From: Dendrophyllia cribrosa
Taxonomy: Eukaryota > Cnidaria > Anthozoa > Scleractinia > Dendrophylliidae
Assembly (NCBI GenBank): GCA_024195265.1
Contig: JAJLRJ010000001.1
Span: 57,584,672 to 57,648,671, forward strand
DNA length: 64,000 nucleotides
Direction: 5' to 3'
This document shows, in pieces, positions 10,914-23,200 of the stretch. Every line of letters starts with the position of its first letter. Position 1 is the stretch's first letter. The notes below the pieces were generated by a model, which was not told where the DNA came from, ran no database searches, and saw only the letters and a program-made list of their open reading frames with translations. A program made the translations under genes and the position numbers.

Positions 10914-13350
10914 CGAGAGGCTACACTTAGCCTATACTCATGCGCAAGAGACTCTAAGACGCGCGATTGAAGTTACCAATTTTTCTGTGCTCGCTTTTAA
11001 TATTTAATTTATTGATTCCGATCAAATCCACACTCGTCTATAACTTTCCAAGCTGTGAATTATTTCTGTTACATTTGAAAAGACTACTTAAAAAAATAGG
11101 CAGTAGATGACATGCTGTAAAAAGAAATTTGATAATCAATATAAAGATTTAGTTTTCCTGTGTTACTTAATCGCATGCAACCAGTGTAAAATGGGTTATT
11201 CCAGAAAAAATCCCCCCCCCCCCCCACGACGGATGCAATATTTTTTACCCCTCCCCCGCCCGGATTTCCCGGCCAGGCCGACCAACCCTCGCACCTTGAT
11301 TTTTAACCCAGATACCCCCTCCTGCCCGGATGGCCATTAACTTTTTGTAGGCCCTAAATAAACAGGAAATCGCATTCAGGAGATCCGGGATTTTTTTAAA
11401 GATTTCAAATCTTTGGTGAGAATTGCTATGAATTGGTCAAACATTTTGTAAATAAACGTTGCGTGACGCATTCACAAAATCTTTCCGTGATTTTAAGACC
11501 AAATCGAAATGAAATGTTTCCATAACTTAAAGCTGGTTCTTTAAAAAAATGCTTTGATTTTGCCATCTGTAATAAGTTTTTTCCAAGCTTCACAGTTTCT
11601 TCAAAGTGTTGTCGCAAATACACAATTTTGCTTTGTGCAAATTTTATGTCAAATGTAATTTGATATCAAGCTGTTTTTATAATCACTGAATCTAAAATAT
11701 ATTTTCTATAAAAGGTCAAAACTTTTGAATGAAACTCATATTTCCTTGAATGAAAATGTCTTTCCTTTGATTAAAAGAGTCAAACACTTTTCAGAATTCA
11801 GTGATTTTCTGCTTCTGGAGGTCTTGGCGATATATTGTATCCTAATTACTGCGAGGAACCGGCAAGCGTCTGCGAAAATATAATAAACATCACAAAATAA
11901 TTCAATTCAGCAACCTATTTTTATTATACTTTCTAAAATCGCCGACTTTTCCTGTGTAATAGAATGCCAATCTTATCCGGAAAAATGATTCGTATAATAA
12001 TGCTTTCGCTAATAAAAAAAACAGCCCTGAATGGTCAAAGGTACAGAAATGAAATGCTGGCGGCGTTTGAATCATGAGTTCGGATAGCTCATGGTCTGCT
12101 AACAAACACTTCGATTCACAGCTCGATTTGTCACTTAAACCTTTTTCCAAACCACGAAAATACCTAAAATAATATTTGAAAACAATACTTGGCCACATTT
12201 GGTGAAAGCTGTGCTTGGTAAAGCAGTAAAAATAACGAGAAAGCTCCGTTTACCTTTTCCACGAATCCAAAGCGCGCACGTACAAACAGAACTGCCTTGA
12301 CAATCGAGTCGTCTAATCCGAAGCTATCAGAACTGTCTCATCGTACAGCAATCGGGTGAACTTGGCACAACTTCGCGCTTCGGAAAGTCGGACTTACTTA
12401 CACAGGTAACAGCATAGTGGTTACTAGTAACCTAGTAACCACAAAAAGCAATAAAGTCAGTAAAAATCTAAATTAATATGACACGCATTCCCTAGTCCAT
12501 AATCCACAGAAGTCCAGTCCCAAAGTCCAGATGTTTTATTAAATCTGATGGGTTGAAGTAACGACGCTGTATTGCCGTGTGTTTCTATTGTTCTTTCTTG
12601 AAAAAAAGTCTTGAAATTACTCACCACAGGCAGCGAGGACTGCTCCGATACAGACATTACAAAGAATCGGCAGTAAAACGGGAAATAAATTGCGAGTGCG
12701 AGAGATCGATGTTTGACATTTTTGCCTCGGAAGAACTCTGATTAAAAAGAGCTCTTAGTTTTTTCAGAATCGCGACAAATTCGGCTTCAAGTTGTATGCT
12801 GTGTATAAAAGCAACGTTCACCTCTGTGGGAGAAATACAGGACTGACTTATACACCAATAAGACCAAATGACGGAAAATGTTAGTCATGCGCATGCGTAT
12901 CAAACATTTGTTTTATACTTCAATGTACCATAAGAAAAGAAGCAATTTAAATTTTAAAAATTTAAACAAGATAAGAAAACGTCCGACATGGAGAATTCAG
13001 TCATCGTACCTGCAAACCACGTTACTATTGAATGTTTTATAAATGAAGGCTGCACCACAATGAAGCCAGTCATTATTGTGAAGATAATATATACCTGACG
13101 TGAACATTACTGATGTGAGTAGGGTTGTAGGAGACGCTGTCGTGACACTTCAGTAACGATGTTTTGCCGGAAGTGAGAGTAGCCGGAAGTCACTAAACCG
13201 GAAGTGTAAAAATCAAAGCTGTGAACCGGAAATACACAATTTAAAATATGCGTGAATAAATTTGCATGCAAAATCGTGACACAAAAAATAAAAATAATAA
13301 AAAGAAAAACGAAGCCCATTTTATAACTCATGCCGCTACGCGCATGAGTA
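10914..13350 (+). mobile_element. repeat module B, copy 1
   Basis: A 2.4-kb module beginning GAGGCTACACTTAGCCTATA and ending with the same TGCATGCAAAATC terminus as A. The interior contains a C homopolymer near 11212-11226 and no identifiable protein. The inverted partner is 14612-16990; a diverged relative lies at about 61640-62590. Confidence 0.65.
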
Positions 13351-13360
13351 ATAATAACAA

Positions 13361-14340
13361 GAGGCTACACTGGTAGCCTGTACTTATGCGCTTGCATAAG
13401 AAAGTTATACAGTTTATTTTAAATGGGTCACGCATCCCTCCCCCCTCAACGAATTTTGCGTGACACACTAAAGAACACGCTAAAACACGTTTTCTGTACT
13501 CGCTTTGAATATTTAATTTATTGATTCCCGATCAAATACACACTCGTCTTTTATTTCCCAAACCGTGACTTCTTTCTGTTACATTTGAAAAGACTACTTT
13601 TAAAAGCAATGAAATCAGCAAACGACCGGGCTATTTTTTCAATTTTAGTGAATCTCAATAACAGAATTACGCGACCGTGCACAAAAACTTTTACTCGGTC
13701 TAGACTAAAAGTATGACTAATTTTCGAATAAAATACACCAGTTGTATCGGAAATTGCCCTAGAAACTGATTTGGAAATGAAAATTGCAAAACATACACAG
13801 ACATCTTTGCGTATTAGGCGACGCGTGTGAAGTTAGAACTACAGGTATAAAATTAAGTCTTGTTTTGTTTACATAATATCAGATGTCATTACGATTGAAT
13901 TTTAACATGTTTTATAAATATTTCTCCAAAACTAACCAGAACACAAAGAAAAAGTGAATCACAAATTGATATCAACATAAATTCTCACCAAAATTTGTAA
14001 TTTCTTTTACGGTAAAGTCCCTCGTCTGTTTGAAAATTCTTTAAAACTCTGCTTCTTCGGTTTTGATCGCCCCACACTGATAAAAGCGTATGAATTTCCT
14101 TGAAGCAAGATTAGTTGCTAAAAGGTCTCCTTTTGCTCCACTAATTCCTTAAAGCTTTCTCTTTCCATTTTGAATATTTTAAATGTGAGTTATTAATCCG
14201 ATGACACGAAACTACGGGTTTAAAAACCAAGCACATGCCGAGCGCGGCAGCCATTTTTGTAGAATGTTGGTGACCCGAGGACCCGGTCACTAAAATATGC
14301 GTGCATAAATTTGCATGCAAAATCTTGACACAAAAAATAA
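13361..14340 (+). mobile_element. repeat module A, copy 2
   Basis: A near-identical direct repeat of 9900-10910 with a small deletion near 14142. It has no mirror copy in the right arm, so it was gained or lost after the palindrome formed. Confidence 0.65.
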
Positions 14341-14612
14341 AAATAATAATAATAATAATAACAAGAAAAACGAAGCCGGAACCTTACCTTATGCGCGCTA
14401 TGCGCATAAGTAACAAGAAAAACGAAGCCGGAAACATACCTCATGCGCGCTATGCGCATGAGTAATGAGAAAACTCTGTTGTTCTTGATCATTACTTATG
14501 CGCATAGCGCGCATAAGGTAAGGTTCCGGCTTCGTTTTTCTTGTTATTACTCATGCGCATAGCGCGCATGAGGTAAGATTCCGGCTTCGTTTTTCTTGTT
14601 ATTACTCATGCG
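14340..14612. repeat. palindrome centre with short inverted units
   Basis: Several units of AACAAGAAAAACGAAGCCGG joined to CTCATGCGCGCTATGCGCAT occur on both sides of a loop at about 14468-14491, themselves palindromic. They are probably terminal sequences of the A/B family in tandem. Confidence 0.6.
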
Positions 14613-16990
14613 CGTAGCGACATGAGTTATAAAATGGGCTTCGTTTTTCTTTTTATTATTTTTATTTTTTGTGTCACGATTTTGCATGCAAATTTATTCA
14701 CGCATATTTTAAATTGTGTATTTCCGGTTCACAGCTTTGCTTTTTACACTTCCAGTTTAGTGACTTCCGGCTACTCTCACTTCCGGCAAAACATCGTTAC
14801 TGAAGTGTCACGACAGCGTCTCCTACAACCCTACTCACATCAGTAATGTTCACGTCAGGTATATATTATCTTCACAACAATGACTGGCTTCATTGTGGTA
14901 CAGCCTTCATTTATAAAACATTCAATAGTAACGTGGTTTACAGGTACGATGACTGAATTCTCCATGTCGGACGTCTTCTTATCTTGTTTAAATTTTTAAA
15001 ATTTAAATTGCTTCTTTTCTTATGGTACATTGAAGTATAAAACAAATGTTTGATACGCATGCGCATGACAAACATTTTCCGTCATTTGGTCTTATTGGTG
15101 TATAAGTCAGTTCTGTATTTCTCCCACAGAGGTGAACGTTGCTTTTATACACAGCATACAACTTGAAGCCGAATTTGTCGCGATTCTGAAAAAACTAAGA
15201 GCTATTTTTAATCAGAGTTCTTCCGAGGCAAAAATGTCAAACATCGATCTCTCGCACTCGCAATTTATTTCCCGTTTTACTGCCGATTCTTTATAATGTC
15301 TGTATCGGAGCAGTCCTCGCTGCCTGTGGTGAGTAATTTCAAGACTTTTTTCAAGAAAGAACAATAGAAACACACGGCAAAACAGCGTCGTCACTTGAGC
15401 CCATCAGATTTAATAAAACATCTGGACTTTGGGACTGGACTTCTGTGGATTATGGACTAGGGAATGCGTGTCATATTAATGTAGATTTTTACTGACTTTA
15501 TTGCTTTTTGTGGTTACTAGGTTACTAGTAACCACTATGCTGTCACCTGTGTAAGTAAGTCCGACTTTCCGAAGCGCGAAGTTGTGCCAAGTTCACCCGA
15601 TTGCTGTACGATGAGACAGTTCTGAAAGCTTCGGATTAGACGACTCGATTGTCAAGGCAGTTCTGTTTATACGTGCGCGCTTTGGATTCGTGGAAGGTAA
15701 ACGGAGCTTTCTCGTTATTTTTACTGCTTTACCAAGCACAGCTTCCACCAAATGTGGCCAAGTATTGTTTTCAAATATTATTTTAGGTATTTTCGTGGTT
15801 TGGAAAAAGGTTTTAGTGAAAAATAGAGCTGTGAATCGAAGTGTTTGTTAGCAGACCATGAGCTATCCGAACTCATGATTCAAACGCCGCCAGCATTTCA
15901 TTTCTGTACCTTTGACCATTCAGAACTGTTTTTTTTTAGCGAAAGCATTATTATACGAATCATTTTTCCGGATAAGATTGGCATTCTATTACACAGGAAA
16001 AGTCGGCGATTTTAGAAAGTGTAATAAAAATAGGTTGCTGAATTGAATTATTTTGTGATGTTTATTATATTTTCGCAGACGCTAGCCGGTTCCTCGCAGT
16101 AATTAGGATACAATATATCGCCAAGACTTCCAGAAGCAGAAAATCACTGAATTCTGAAAAGTGTTTGACTCTTTTAATCAAAGGAAAGACATTTTCATTC
16201 AAGGAAATATGAGTTTCATTCAAAAGTTTTGACCTTTTATAGAAAATATATTTTAGATTCAGTGATTATAAAAACAGCTTCATATCAAATTACATTTGAC
16301 ATAAAATTATTGTGTATTTGCGACAACACTTTGAAGAAACTGTGAAGCTTGGAAAAAACTTATTACAGATGGCAAAATCAAAGCATTTTTTTAAAGAACC
16401 AGCTTTAAGTTATGGAAACATTTCATTTCGATTTGGTCTTAAAATCACGGAAAGATTTTAGTGAATGCGTCACGCAACGTTTATTTACAAAATGTTTGAC
16501 CAATTCATAGCAATTCTCACCAAAGATTTGAAATCTTTAAAAAAATCCCGGATCTCCTGAATGCGATTTCCTGTTTATTTAGGGCCTACAAAAAGTTAAT
16601 GGCCATCCGGGCAGGAGGGGGTATCTGGGTTAAAAATCAAGGTGCGAGGGTGGGGGAGGGGTAAAAAAATATTGCATCCGTCGGGGGGGGGGGGGGGGGG
16701 GATTTTTTCTGGAATAACCCATTTTACACTGGTTGCATGCGATTAAGTAACACAGGAAAACTAAATCTTTATATTGATTATCAATTTTTTTTTTTACAGC
16801 ATGTCATCTACTGCCTATTTTTTTAAGTAGTCTTTTCAAATGTAACAGAAATAATTCACAGCTTGGAAAGTTATAGACGAGTGTGGATTTGATCGGAATC
16901 AATAAATTAAATATTAAAGGCAAGCACAGAAAAATTGGTAACTTCAATCGCGCGTCTTAGAGTCTCTTGCGCATGAGTATAGGCTAAGTG
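14612..16990 (-). mobile_element. repeat module B, inverted copy
   Basis: Reverse complement of 10914-13350 with scattered substitutions and homopolymer length changes (a G run near 16684-16700). Non-coding. Confidence 0.65.
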
Positions 16991-17009
16991 TAGCCTCTTG
17001 TTATTATTA

Positions 17010-18025
17010 TTATTATTTTTATTTTATGTGTCATGATTTTGCATGCAAATTTATGCACGCATATTTTAGTGACCATGTCCTCAGCTCGGGTCACCAACAT
17101 TCTACAAAAATGGCTGCCGCGCTCGGCATGTGCTTGGTTTTTAAAACCGTAGTTTCGTGTCATCGGATTAATAACTCACATTTAAAATATTCAAAATGGA
17201 AAGAGAAAGCTTTAAGGAATACCCAAAGCCGCTATAGTGGAGAAAAAGGAGACCTTTTAGCAACTAATCTTGCTTGAAGGAAATTCATACGCTTTTATCA
17301 GTGTGGGGCGATCAAAACCGAAGAAGCAGAGTTTTAAAGAATTTTCAAACAGACGAGGGACTTTACCGTAAAAGAAATTACAAATTTTGGTGAGAATTTA
17401 TGTTGATATCAATTTGTGATTCACTTTTTCTTTGTGTTCTGGTTAGTTTTGGAGAAATATTTATAAAACATGTTAAAATTCAATCGTAATGACATCTGAC
17501 TATTATGTAAACAAAACAAGACTTCATTTTATACCTGTAGTTCTAACTTCACACGCGTCGCCTAATACGCAAAGATGTCTGTGTATGTTTTGCAATTTTC
17601 ATTTCCAAATCAGTTTCTAGGGCAATTTCCGATACAACTGGTGTATTTTATTCGAAAATTAGTCATACTTTTAGTCCAGACCGAGTAAAAGTTTTTGTGC
17701 ACGGTCGCGTAATTCTGTTATTGAGATTCACTAAAATTGAAAAAATAGCCCGGTCGTTTGCTGATTTCATTGCTTTTAAAAGTAGTCTTTTCAAATGTAA
17801 CAGAAAGAAGTCACGGTTTGGGAAACAAAAGACGAGTGTGTATTTGATCGGGAATCAATAAATTAAATATTCAAAGCGAGTACAGAAAACGTGTTTTAGC
17901 GTGTTCTTTAGTGTGTCACGCAAAATTCGTTGAGGGGGGAGGGATGCGTGACCCATTTAAAATAAACTGTATAACTTTCTTATGCAAGCGCATAAGTACA
18001 GGCTACCAGTGTAGCCTCTTGTTTA
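17010..18025 (-). mobile_element. repeat module A, inverted copy
   Basis: Reverse complement of 9900-10910. An older relative in the same orientation lies at about 21960-22770. Confidence 0.65.
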
Positions 18026-18062
18026 CATTAGATTCGGCACATGTGAAATTCAAAGTTTGAAC

Positions 18063-19486
18063 CGGGCCTAATTCGATTGCATTACACAGTGGATTTACTT
18101 TTGCGCAAAATAAACGTTGTCTCTTTTCAGTAGTCATTGAACGGCTTTCGCTATTCTCTTTGCAAACATCTACAAGGAAGATAACTAAACAAAAGTGAAG
18201 CGACTATAATGTAACCAGTATCCAAGTGTTGAATTTTTGCGTTCAGCTGAAACCACGTGGGTTCATCGCAGGAAATTTATGTTCGTCATTCTCTGTCGCT
18301 AACAGCAAAACTCATACACAACTTACTAAGCTAGTTGTCTTTAGAATAGCTCTGTTTGGCAGGTTCCCCTTTTCATCTTCAGAATTTTCGGCTCTCAAAA
18401 CGTTCGACAACAAGAAGCGATGTTGACATCTTCAGCCAAAGCTCGTATGAAATAAAATCTGTTTTTTTTTTCGTATGCTAATTTCTTTCTTACGCAACTC
18501 TTTAAAGTGCAGGTTTGGGTGGTGCTTGATGTAAGCCTGATTTTTTCGATTTCTTTTGTTTTCAGCACGAACTGCATGTGCTATGCTTCAACTTCCCGCC
18601 AATTTGCATACGGTGCACATTTGTATACGAACACACAATGCCACTTCCTAGCGTGACACAATGGAATTCAGAGTACATGTAGGCATTCTAACAAAGGAGA
18701 CTTGAATAATCACATCCCGGTGAGACTGAGCCTGCACGTAAAAGATTATTATGGTATTTTTCATTGTTTCTGGAGTGGGCGATTGCAAAACCGTACTTAT
18801 AGACAAGTATCACTCTTTAAAACACTGCTCACCACCTTTCAGTGTCAAAGAAACGCGCATGGACCACGTAATCAAGTCGTTAGGAACGGTCGCCTCGCAT
18901 TTTTAATGAATTTTGTTGTTAATTTTTTTTTTCATGCGACTGTCTTTTCGACTCCGACGGAGTTGATTGAACCTTCATACGTTTTTTTTCCACGTCTACC
19001 TTGATAATCTTGCCCCGTGAGAACATTGTCAAGTACCAGACCACAGTTAGAGAACCCTTAGTAGCGCTCTCTCGAGGAAACAAGGCATCAGTTCCTAAAC
19101 CGAAAACTTATCCAGATTAAAATTATTATTTCCACAGTCAAAAAACTTTCGAAATGCCGACCGAGTATAGGATAGAAGCCTGCATCCCTGCAAAGCTCTG
19201 ACTGCAACGACTTCTTCAGTATCTTCAGGGTATTGAGATACTTAAGCCGCAAAACTGGAACGGAAACAATACTACAAATTCATGATACAATTTAAAATTG
19301 CCTGCAGCCTAAAATGTCTAAAATAAAGTCAACATACAGTTATGCAAATGAATTTATACCCGAGACTATATTAACTGTCAAGCAAAACAAAAACGGTACG
19401 TTTTTGAAATTCAGAATACCAGTACATTTAGCAGTGCTCGGTTAATCCTCGTGTGTTTGGCCTTGTTTACAAAAAGGTAAACTAAA
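18063..19486. other. no gene recognised; partly duplicated
   Basis: About 100 bases from 18055 match 60195-60295 (GGGCCTAATTNGATTG... and TTTTCAGTAGTCATTG), a trace of the larger tandem duplication. The rest has no identifiable coding or repeat content. Confidence 0.4.
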
Positions 19487-19792
19487 GCCCCATTTACACG
19501 ACATTCATTTTGGGTCCGGCACTCCTAAATTTTGGCACGCGGGCCGATAATTTTGGGCACGGCCCGCTTCATTTACACGTCAAAATATGTTCGATTTTTT
19601 TCAATGTTCATTTCTGAACGGCACCCCGAAAATGAGAACGGCACTCTTAAATTTGCGAGCCTGACCGGTCTCGTTAACAGCGGCTCACATAGTTCTTCGC
19701 TTGTCCCCAGGGCCATTTGGGTTGAAACTTATATTAAAACGACCACAAACCAAATCTTGCTGTTTTTAAGTACTTAGAATAAAAACTATAAG

Positions 19793-19962
19793 GAGGAAAA
19801 ACAGCGAAGAAAAAATATACAACTAGAGAATGAGGTTTCTGGATATTTCGGACAGTCAAGATGTCCTTCTTATATCCCCTGAAGAAGGACAGCTTGGCTG
19901 TCCGAAATATCGGGAAACCTCAAGTTCTCTAGTTGTATATTTTTTCTTCGCTGTTTTTCCTC
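19793..19962. mobile_element. 170-bp palindromic MITE
   Basis: Arms starting GAGGAAAAACAGCGAAG fold on themselves through CCTTCTT/AAGAAGG near the loop. It lies inside the Harbinger-type element just upstream of the transposase remnant. Confidence 0.65.
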
Positions 19963-20004
19963 ATTTTAGTTTCCATTCGGGTTCGCGGACGCGGGTTGTT
20001 CAAA

Positions 20005-20470
20005 ATGGCGTATACTCGAGTGCGAAAAGCAATTTTATCGCTTTATGCCTTTAAAAAGCGAAAACGACCAACAGAACTGAGGAACGAAGCAAGGTCATCG
20101 CTTGTACCACTCTTCAATAAGGCATTGAAGCGGCGACAGTACGGCCTGATGCAAGCTATTTTGAGCTGCCTGTTTAAACCCTCCGCGGTTGAGAGATGTG
20201 TGAATGCACCCGCATTCTTTTGCCTGGTTCGACATGGTCGAATCACGTTTTCCGGATGAACTGTGGTACTCAAACTTCAGAGTAACCCGTGGGACATTTG
20301 AATATATTCTCCATGAGATTTGTGATGACATCTCTCGTCAGGACACACCAATGCGAAAGGCTGTTACTCCAAATCGTCCATTGGCAATAGCCTTGTATTA
20401 CCTAGCCTCGACAACAGAATATAGAACAATTGCTAACTTATTTGGAGTATCAGTTACCTTTGTGTGTACT
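20005..20470 (+). pseudogene. PIF/Harbinger transposase (HARBI1-like), truncated and frameshifted
   Basis: From the ATG at 20005 a frame reads MAYTRVRKAILSLYAF and continues to about 20200. The conserved N-terminal region then continues in another frame (FPDELWYSNFRVTRGTFEYI, then RPLAIALYYLASTTEYRTIA and NLFGVS), which matches the HARBI1 / DDE_Tnp_4 pattern of an RV-type segment followed by an LA-x-G/T-YR-x-I-x-LFGVS helix-turn-helix. One frameshift near 20204 separates the halves. Similarity stops at about 20470, before any DDE catalytic residues. In the family this enzyme excises and inserts elements at TWA sites. The copy is dead. Family recognition is confident; the exact shift position is not. 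Confidence 0.7.
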
Positions 20471-20768
20471 TTTCCCTCTCGAGGCCATCTTTCTTACCGT
20501 TCTTACGTTTTCGCCTGTGTTATTGAAATTTTGGCGCCAAAAGTTATTTTCGCCGGGAACGAGAATGCATTCGTTTTGGCACGCGGGCCTCTTTTTAGGC
20601 GGGCCGAGACTACCTCCTGAGGTGGTCTCGGCCCGCCTAAATTTTTGGGCACGCGTGCCAAACATTTTGCATTTACACAGCAAAAATCAAGCGGGCCGTG
20701 CCCTAAATTATCGGCCCGCGGGCCAAAATTTGGGAGTGTCGGACCCAAAATGAATGTCATGTAAATAG

Positions 20769-20909
20769 GACAATCACATGACTTTTGAAGGGCATATAGT
20801 TTATTTGTGGCCCGAGTAGCATCATTTGCGCCCGAGCGGAGCGAGGGTGCAAATGATGCTACGAGGGACACAAATAAACTATATGCCCGACAAAAGTCAT
20901 GTGATTATC
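20769..20909. mobile_element. 141-bp hairpin MITE
   Basis: GACAATCACATGACTTTTG and its inverted partner surround a central GAGCGGAGCGAG. Arms are over 60 bases. It immediately follows the Harbinger-type element. Confidence 0.75.
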
Positions 20910-21330
20910 ATTATTATCAATACACAAGGCCAAATCGTACAAATTCATTTAATAAGAAAAAAATGTTTAACAGAAACAGGGCCGTAAATGCGTTTGCAGC
21001 CCATCAAATTCAATATCGCCCGCCACTCACGCGTGTTTTCTCGAAGGCAGTTTCTTATTTGGCCGCGTATATTGATAATAATGAGGCTTAAGGTCACTCT
21101 AGCTGTCGAGAAAAAGCTGCGCCGGGTTTACAGGTCTTTACAGGCAAATTCATCGCCAGAAACAACTTCAAGCATCACGCTTCAGTGAATTTGCCGACAC
21201 CTTTAGAACGAATTGAATTCCATTGTAATAATAGTAGTTCCATATTGGAAGTGAAGTGCTGCCACATTGCGAGATGTCTGACGCTGGCTAAGAATCTTAA
21301 AAACGTCAGGCTAACATAAATCGAACTTAC
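20910..21330. other. no gene recognised
   Basis: Non-repetitive by eye and without recognised coding motifs. Confidence 0.35.
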
Positions 21331-21486
21331 GCCATCGCGGTAGAATTGAGCAAAATCCTTCAGTTCTGCCGTGGTGTGCACTCCGAAAAGTCTCAGATTT
21401 TTCCCACATGTAATAATTTGTCTTGATTTCGTGTCGGTTATTTTCCCGATTCTGGAATCATACGCCTCAGATTTAGACGAATACAA
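21331..21486 (-). CDS. possible orphan exon of unknown gene
   Basis: On the minus strand a frame opens MYSSKSEAYDSRIGKITDTK and runs 52 codons to RDG, immediately followed by a consensus donor GTAAGT (21325-21330 on the + strand). The peptide is well mixed in composition and not low-complexity, which is unusual among short ORFs here. No matching downstream exon, promoter or domain was found. It may be a genuine exon, a captured gene fragment or chance. Confidence 0.25.
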
Positions 21487-21599
21487 TTAGCACTTGTTTA
21501 ATAAAAAGTGAACACTGGACAGCGAAGGAAGAAATATAAGCGTGGTAGGAATCCCAATTAATTTCACTTCTTTCTGTTGTTTGCCTTTTATGAATTTTT

Positions 21600-22790
21600 A
21601 GCGGAGCCTAGCCGGGCCGAAGGCCCGGCTGCGGAGCCCCATACTCATAGAACCTATGCCCTCATTTTTCATGGTCATGGCTAGCGGAATGTTTCGCGGG
21701 CGCTGTCTGCAACAAAACAAGTGTGTCGGAGATGTGTGTCGCGCAAGGCTTGCGGGATCTTAGCGGAGGACTAGCTCGCGGGCGCGTATGACGTCGCAAA
21801 ATATGCGCGTACGACGTCATGTTGAAACCAAAGCGAGGCTTTTTTTTTCGCGCGGTTACACGGCCGAATGTCACGTCAGCTGGGAAAACACTTTGATGTT
21901 TTGCTGTGTTTACTGAGCGGAGAAAACGGTTTAAATTAAAGTCGTTATTTTCCTGCATTTTTTCGTGGTTTGCTACTCAAGACAGGGATGCTAATTAAGG
22001 GATACTCAGGAGCCGCTTTAGTGGAAAAAGAAGAGCTTTCAGGGATAAAATCTTGCTTCGAGGAACTATATACGTTTTTAGCATAGCGAGAGATGGGTTC
22101 GTTTTACGGATTTCAGCACCAAAGCGGAGATTTAAAGAATTTCCAAGCACAGTAGTCGCCGGAGGGACTTAAAGGTAAAACAAATTACATTTTTCGATGG
22201 AAATTTATCTAGATATCAATCTGTGATTGAGTTTTTGTTAATGTGTTCTCGTTAGTTTTGGAGAATTGTTTTTAAACGTGTAGCTTAAATTCAGTTGTAT
22301 TAATTTCTTGAATTTCATCGAAGACACGGCTCGGCCTCGATGCGCGTTTTCCGTTTTGCTTTTCAACATAAACTAATGGAGATTTGAATAAAATTTATCG
22401 AACGAAGATTGTGTTGTCCATTTTTATGTGTTTGTTCATTCATTACATAGGTTGAAAAGCGATTTTATGTAAACAAAACAAGACTTGAATTTTATTATAG
22501 TTCTAACTTCACTCGCGTGGCCGTATGGAAATATGTTTGTATTTTTGGCAATTTTGATTTCCAAATCAGTTTCTCAGGCATTTTTTGACAAGCTACAACT
22601 GTATTTTTTAACAGTAGTCGTAATAGTTATTCTAGACGGAGAAAAAGTTGTTTTTGTGAACTTTTGTACGGTCTAAATGTACTGTGCAGACGGTCGGGTA
22701 ATACTGTTTTTGAGAATTGCTAAAATTGAAAAATAGCCCGGTCGTCAATATTAATCTTAATTCTTGTGCTTCCGACCTTTCACCTATTAG
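21600..22790 (-). mobile_element. diverged relative of repeat module A
   Basis: From about 21960 the order of motifs follows the inverted module A: a GCCGCTNTAGTGG block, TAAAACAAATTAC, CTGTGATTGAGTTTTTG, GTAAACAAAACAAGACTT and AAAATAGCCCGGTCGT. A GC-rich hairpin (GCCGGGCCGAAGGCCCGGC) sits at 21609-21630. It is clearly older than the palindrome copies. Confidence 0.6.
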
Positions 22791-23200
22791 TTAAGTTTCA
22801 TCTTAGTTAAGCTTGTTCAAAGGGTCTTCAGAGGGCGCCGCTGTTAGGCTAAGCCTAACTATATATATTACTGATTTCGTGAAGTTGAATGAACAATGCA
22901 AGTGTCTTGCGAGTTTTGCTTGCGCTAGTGAAAGTTTCTCGGGCGAAAATAAGCTTAGAGCGATCACTTTTTAATTCAATTTTTTTTTCTATGTTTCGGA
23001 TACAGAGGAATATAAATTGGATATATTTTCGTGTGTGTGATTGCGAGACGCTTTATGAAATAGTTGCGTTACGCGTTACTGGAAAGGTTTCAAATTACTT
23101 TTCACATTATGCAAATTGCACGTTTCAATGGGCTAAATTTGTTTCTCTCCTCCTAAATTATCACTTCTGTCGTTAACTTTGATTAAATTTATATGTTTCA
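22791..23200. other. no gene recognised
   Basis: AT-rich, with a short ORF of no known domain at 22889-23176. Confidence 0.35.

Larger units (their letters stand above)
9867..18062. repeat. 8.2-kb imperfect palindrome
   Basis: Left-arm sequences recur reverse-complemented on the right with high similarity: 9900-10910 against 17010-18025 (module A), 10914-13350 against 14612-16990 (module B), and the flanks at 9867-9900 against 18026-18062. The turn lies near 14468-14491. The left arm has one extra A copy (13361-14340) that the right lacks. Identical short ORFs appear on opposite strands of the two arms and have no recognised domain, so the palindrome looks non-coding. Confidence 0.85.
19491..20768 (+). 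mobile_element. internally deleted PIF/Harbinger-like transposon
   Basis: Inverted ends begin CCATTTACACGACATTCATT and continue through repeated GGCCCGCGGGCC-type units. The interior holds the N-terminal part of a Harbinger transposase (20005-20470) and a separate hairpin. The catalytic half of the transposase is missing, so the element cannot move on its own. Confidence 0.65.

Noticed and set aside
10594..17277. Repeated ORF with HSTKMAAALGMCLVFKT
   Set aside because: Occurs in each copy of module A but shifts in length and stop between copies and has no recognisable domain; treated as repeat sequence.
9900..18025. CRISPR-like or regularly spaced repeat array
   Set aside because: Repeats are long, inverted and eukaryotic transposon-like; no short regular repeat-spacer pattern.
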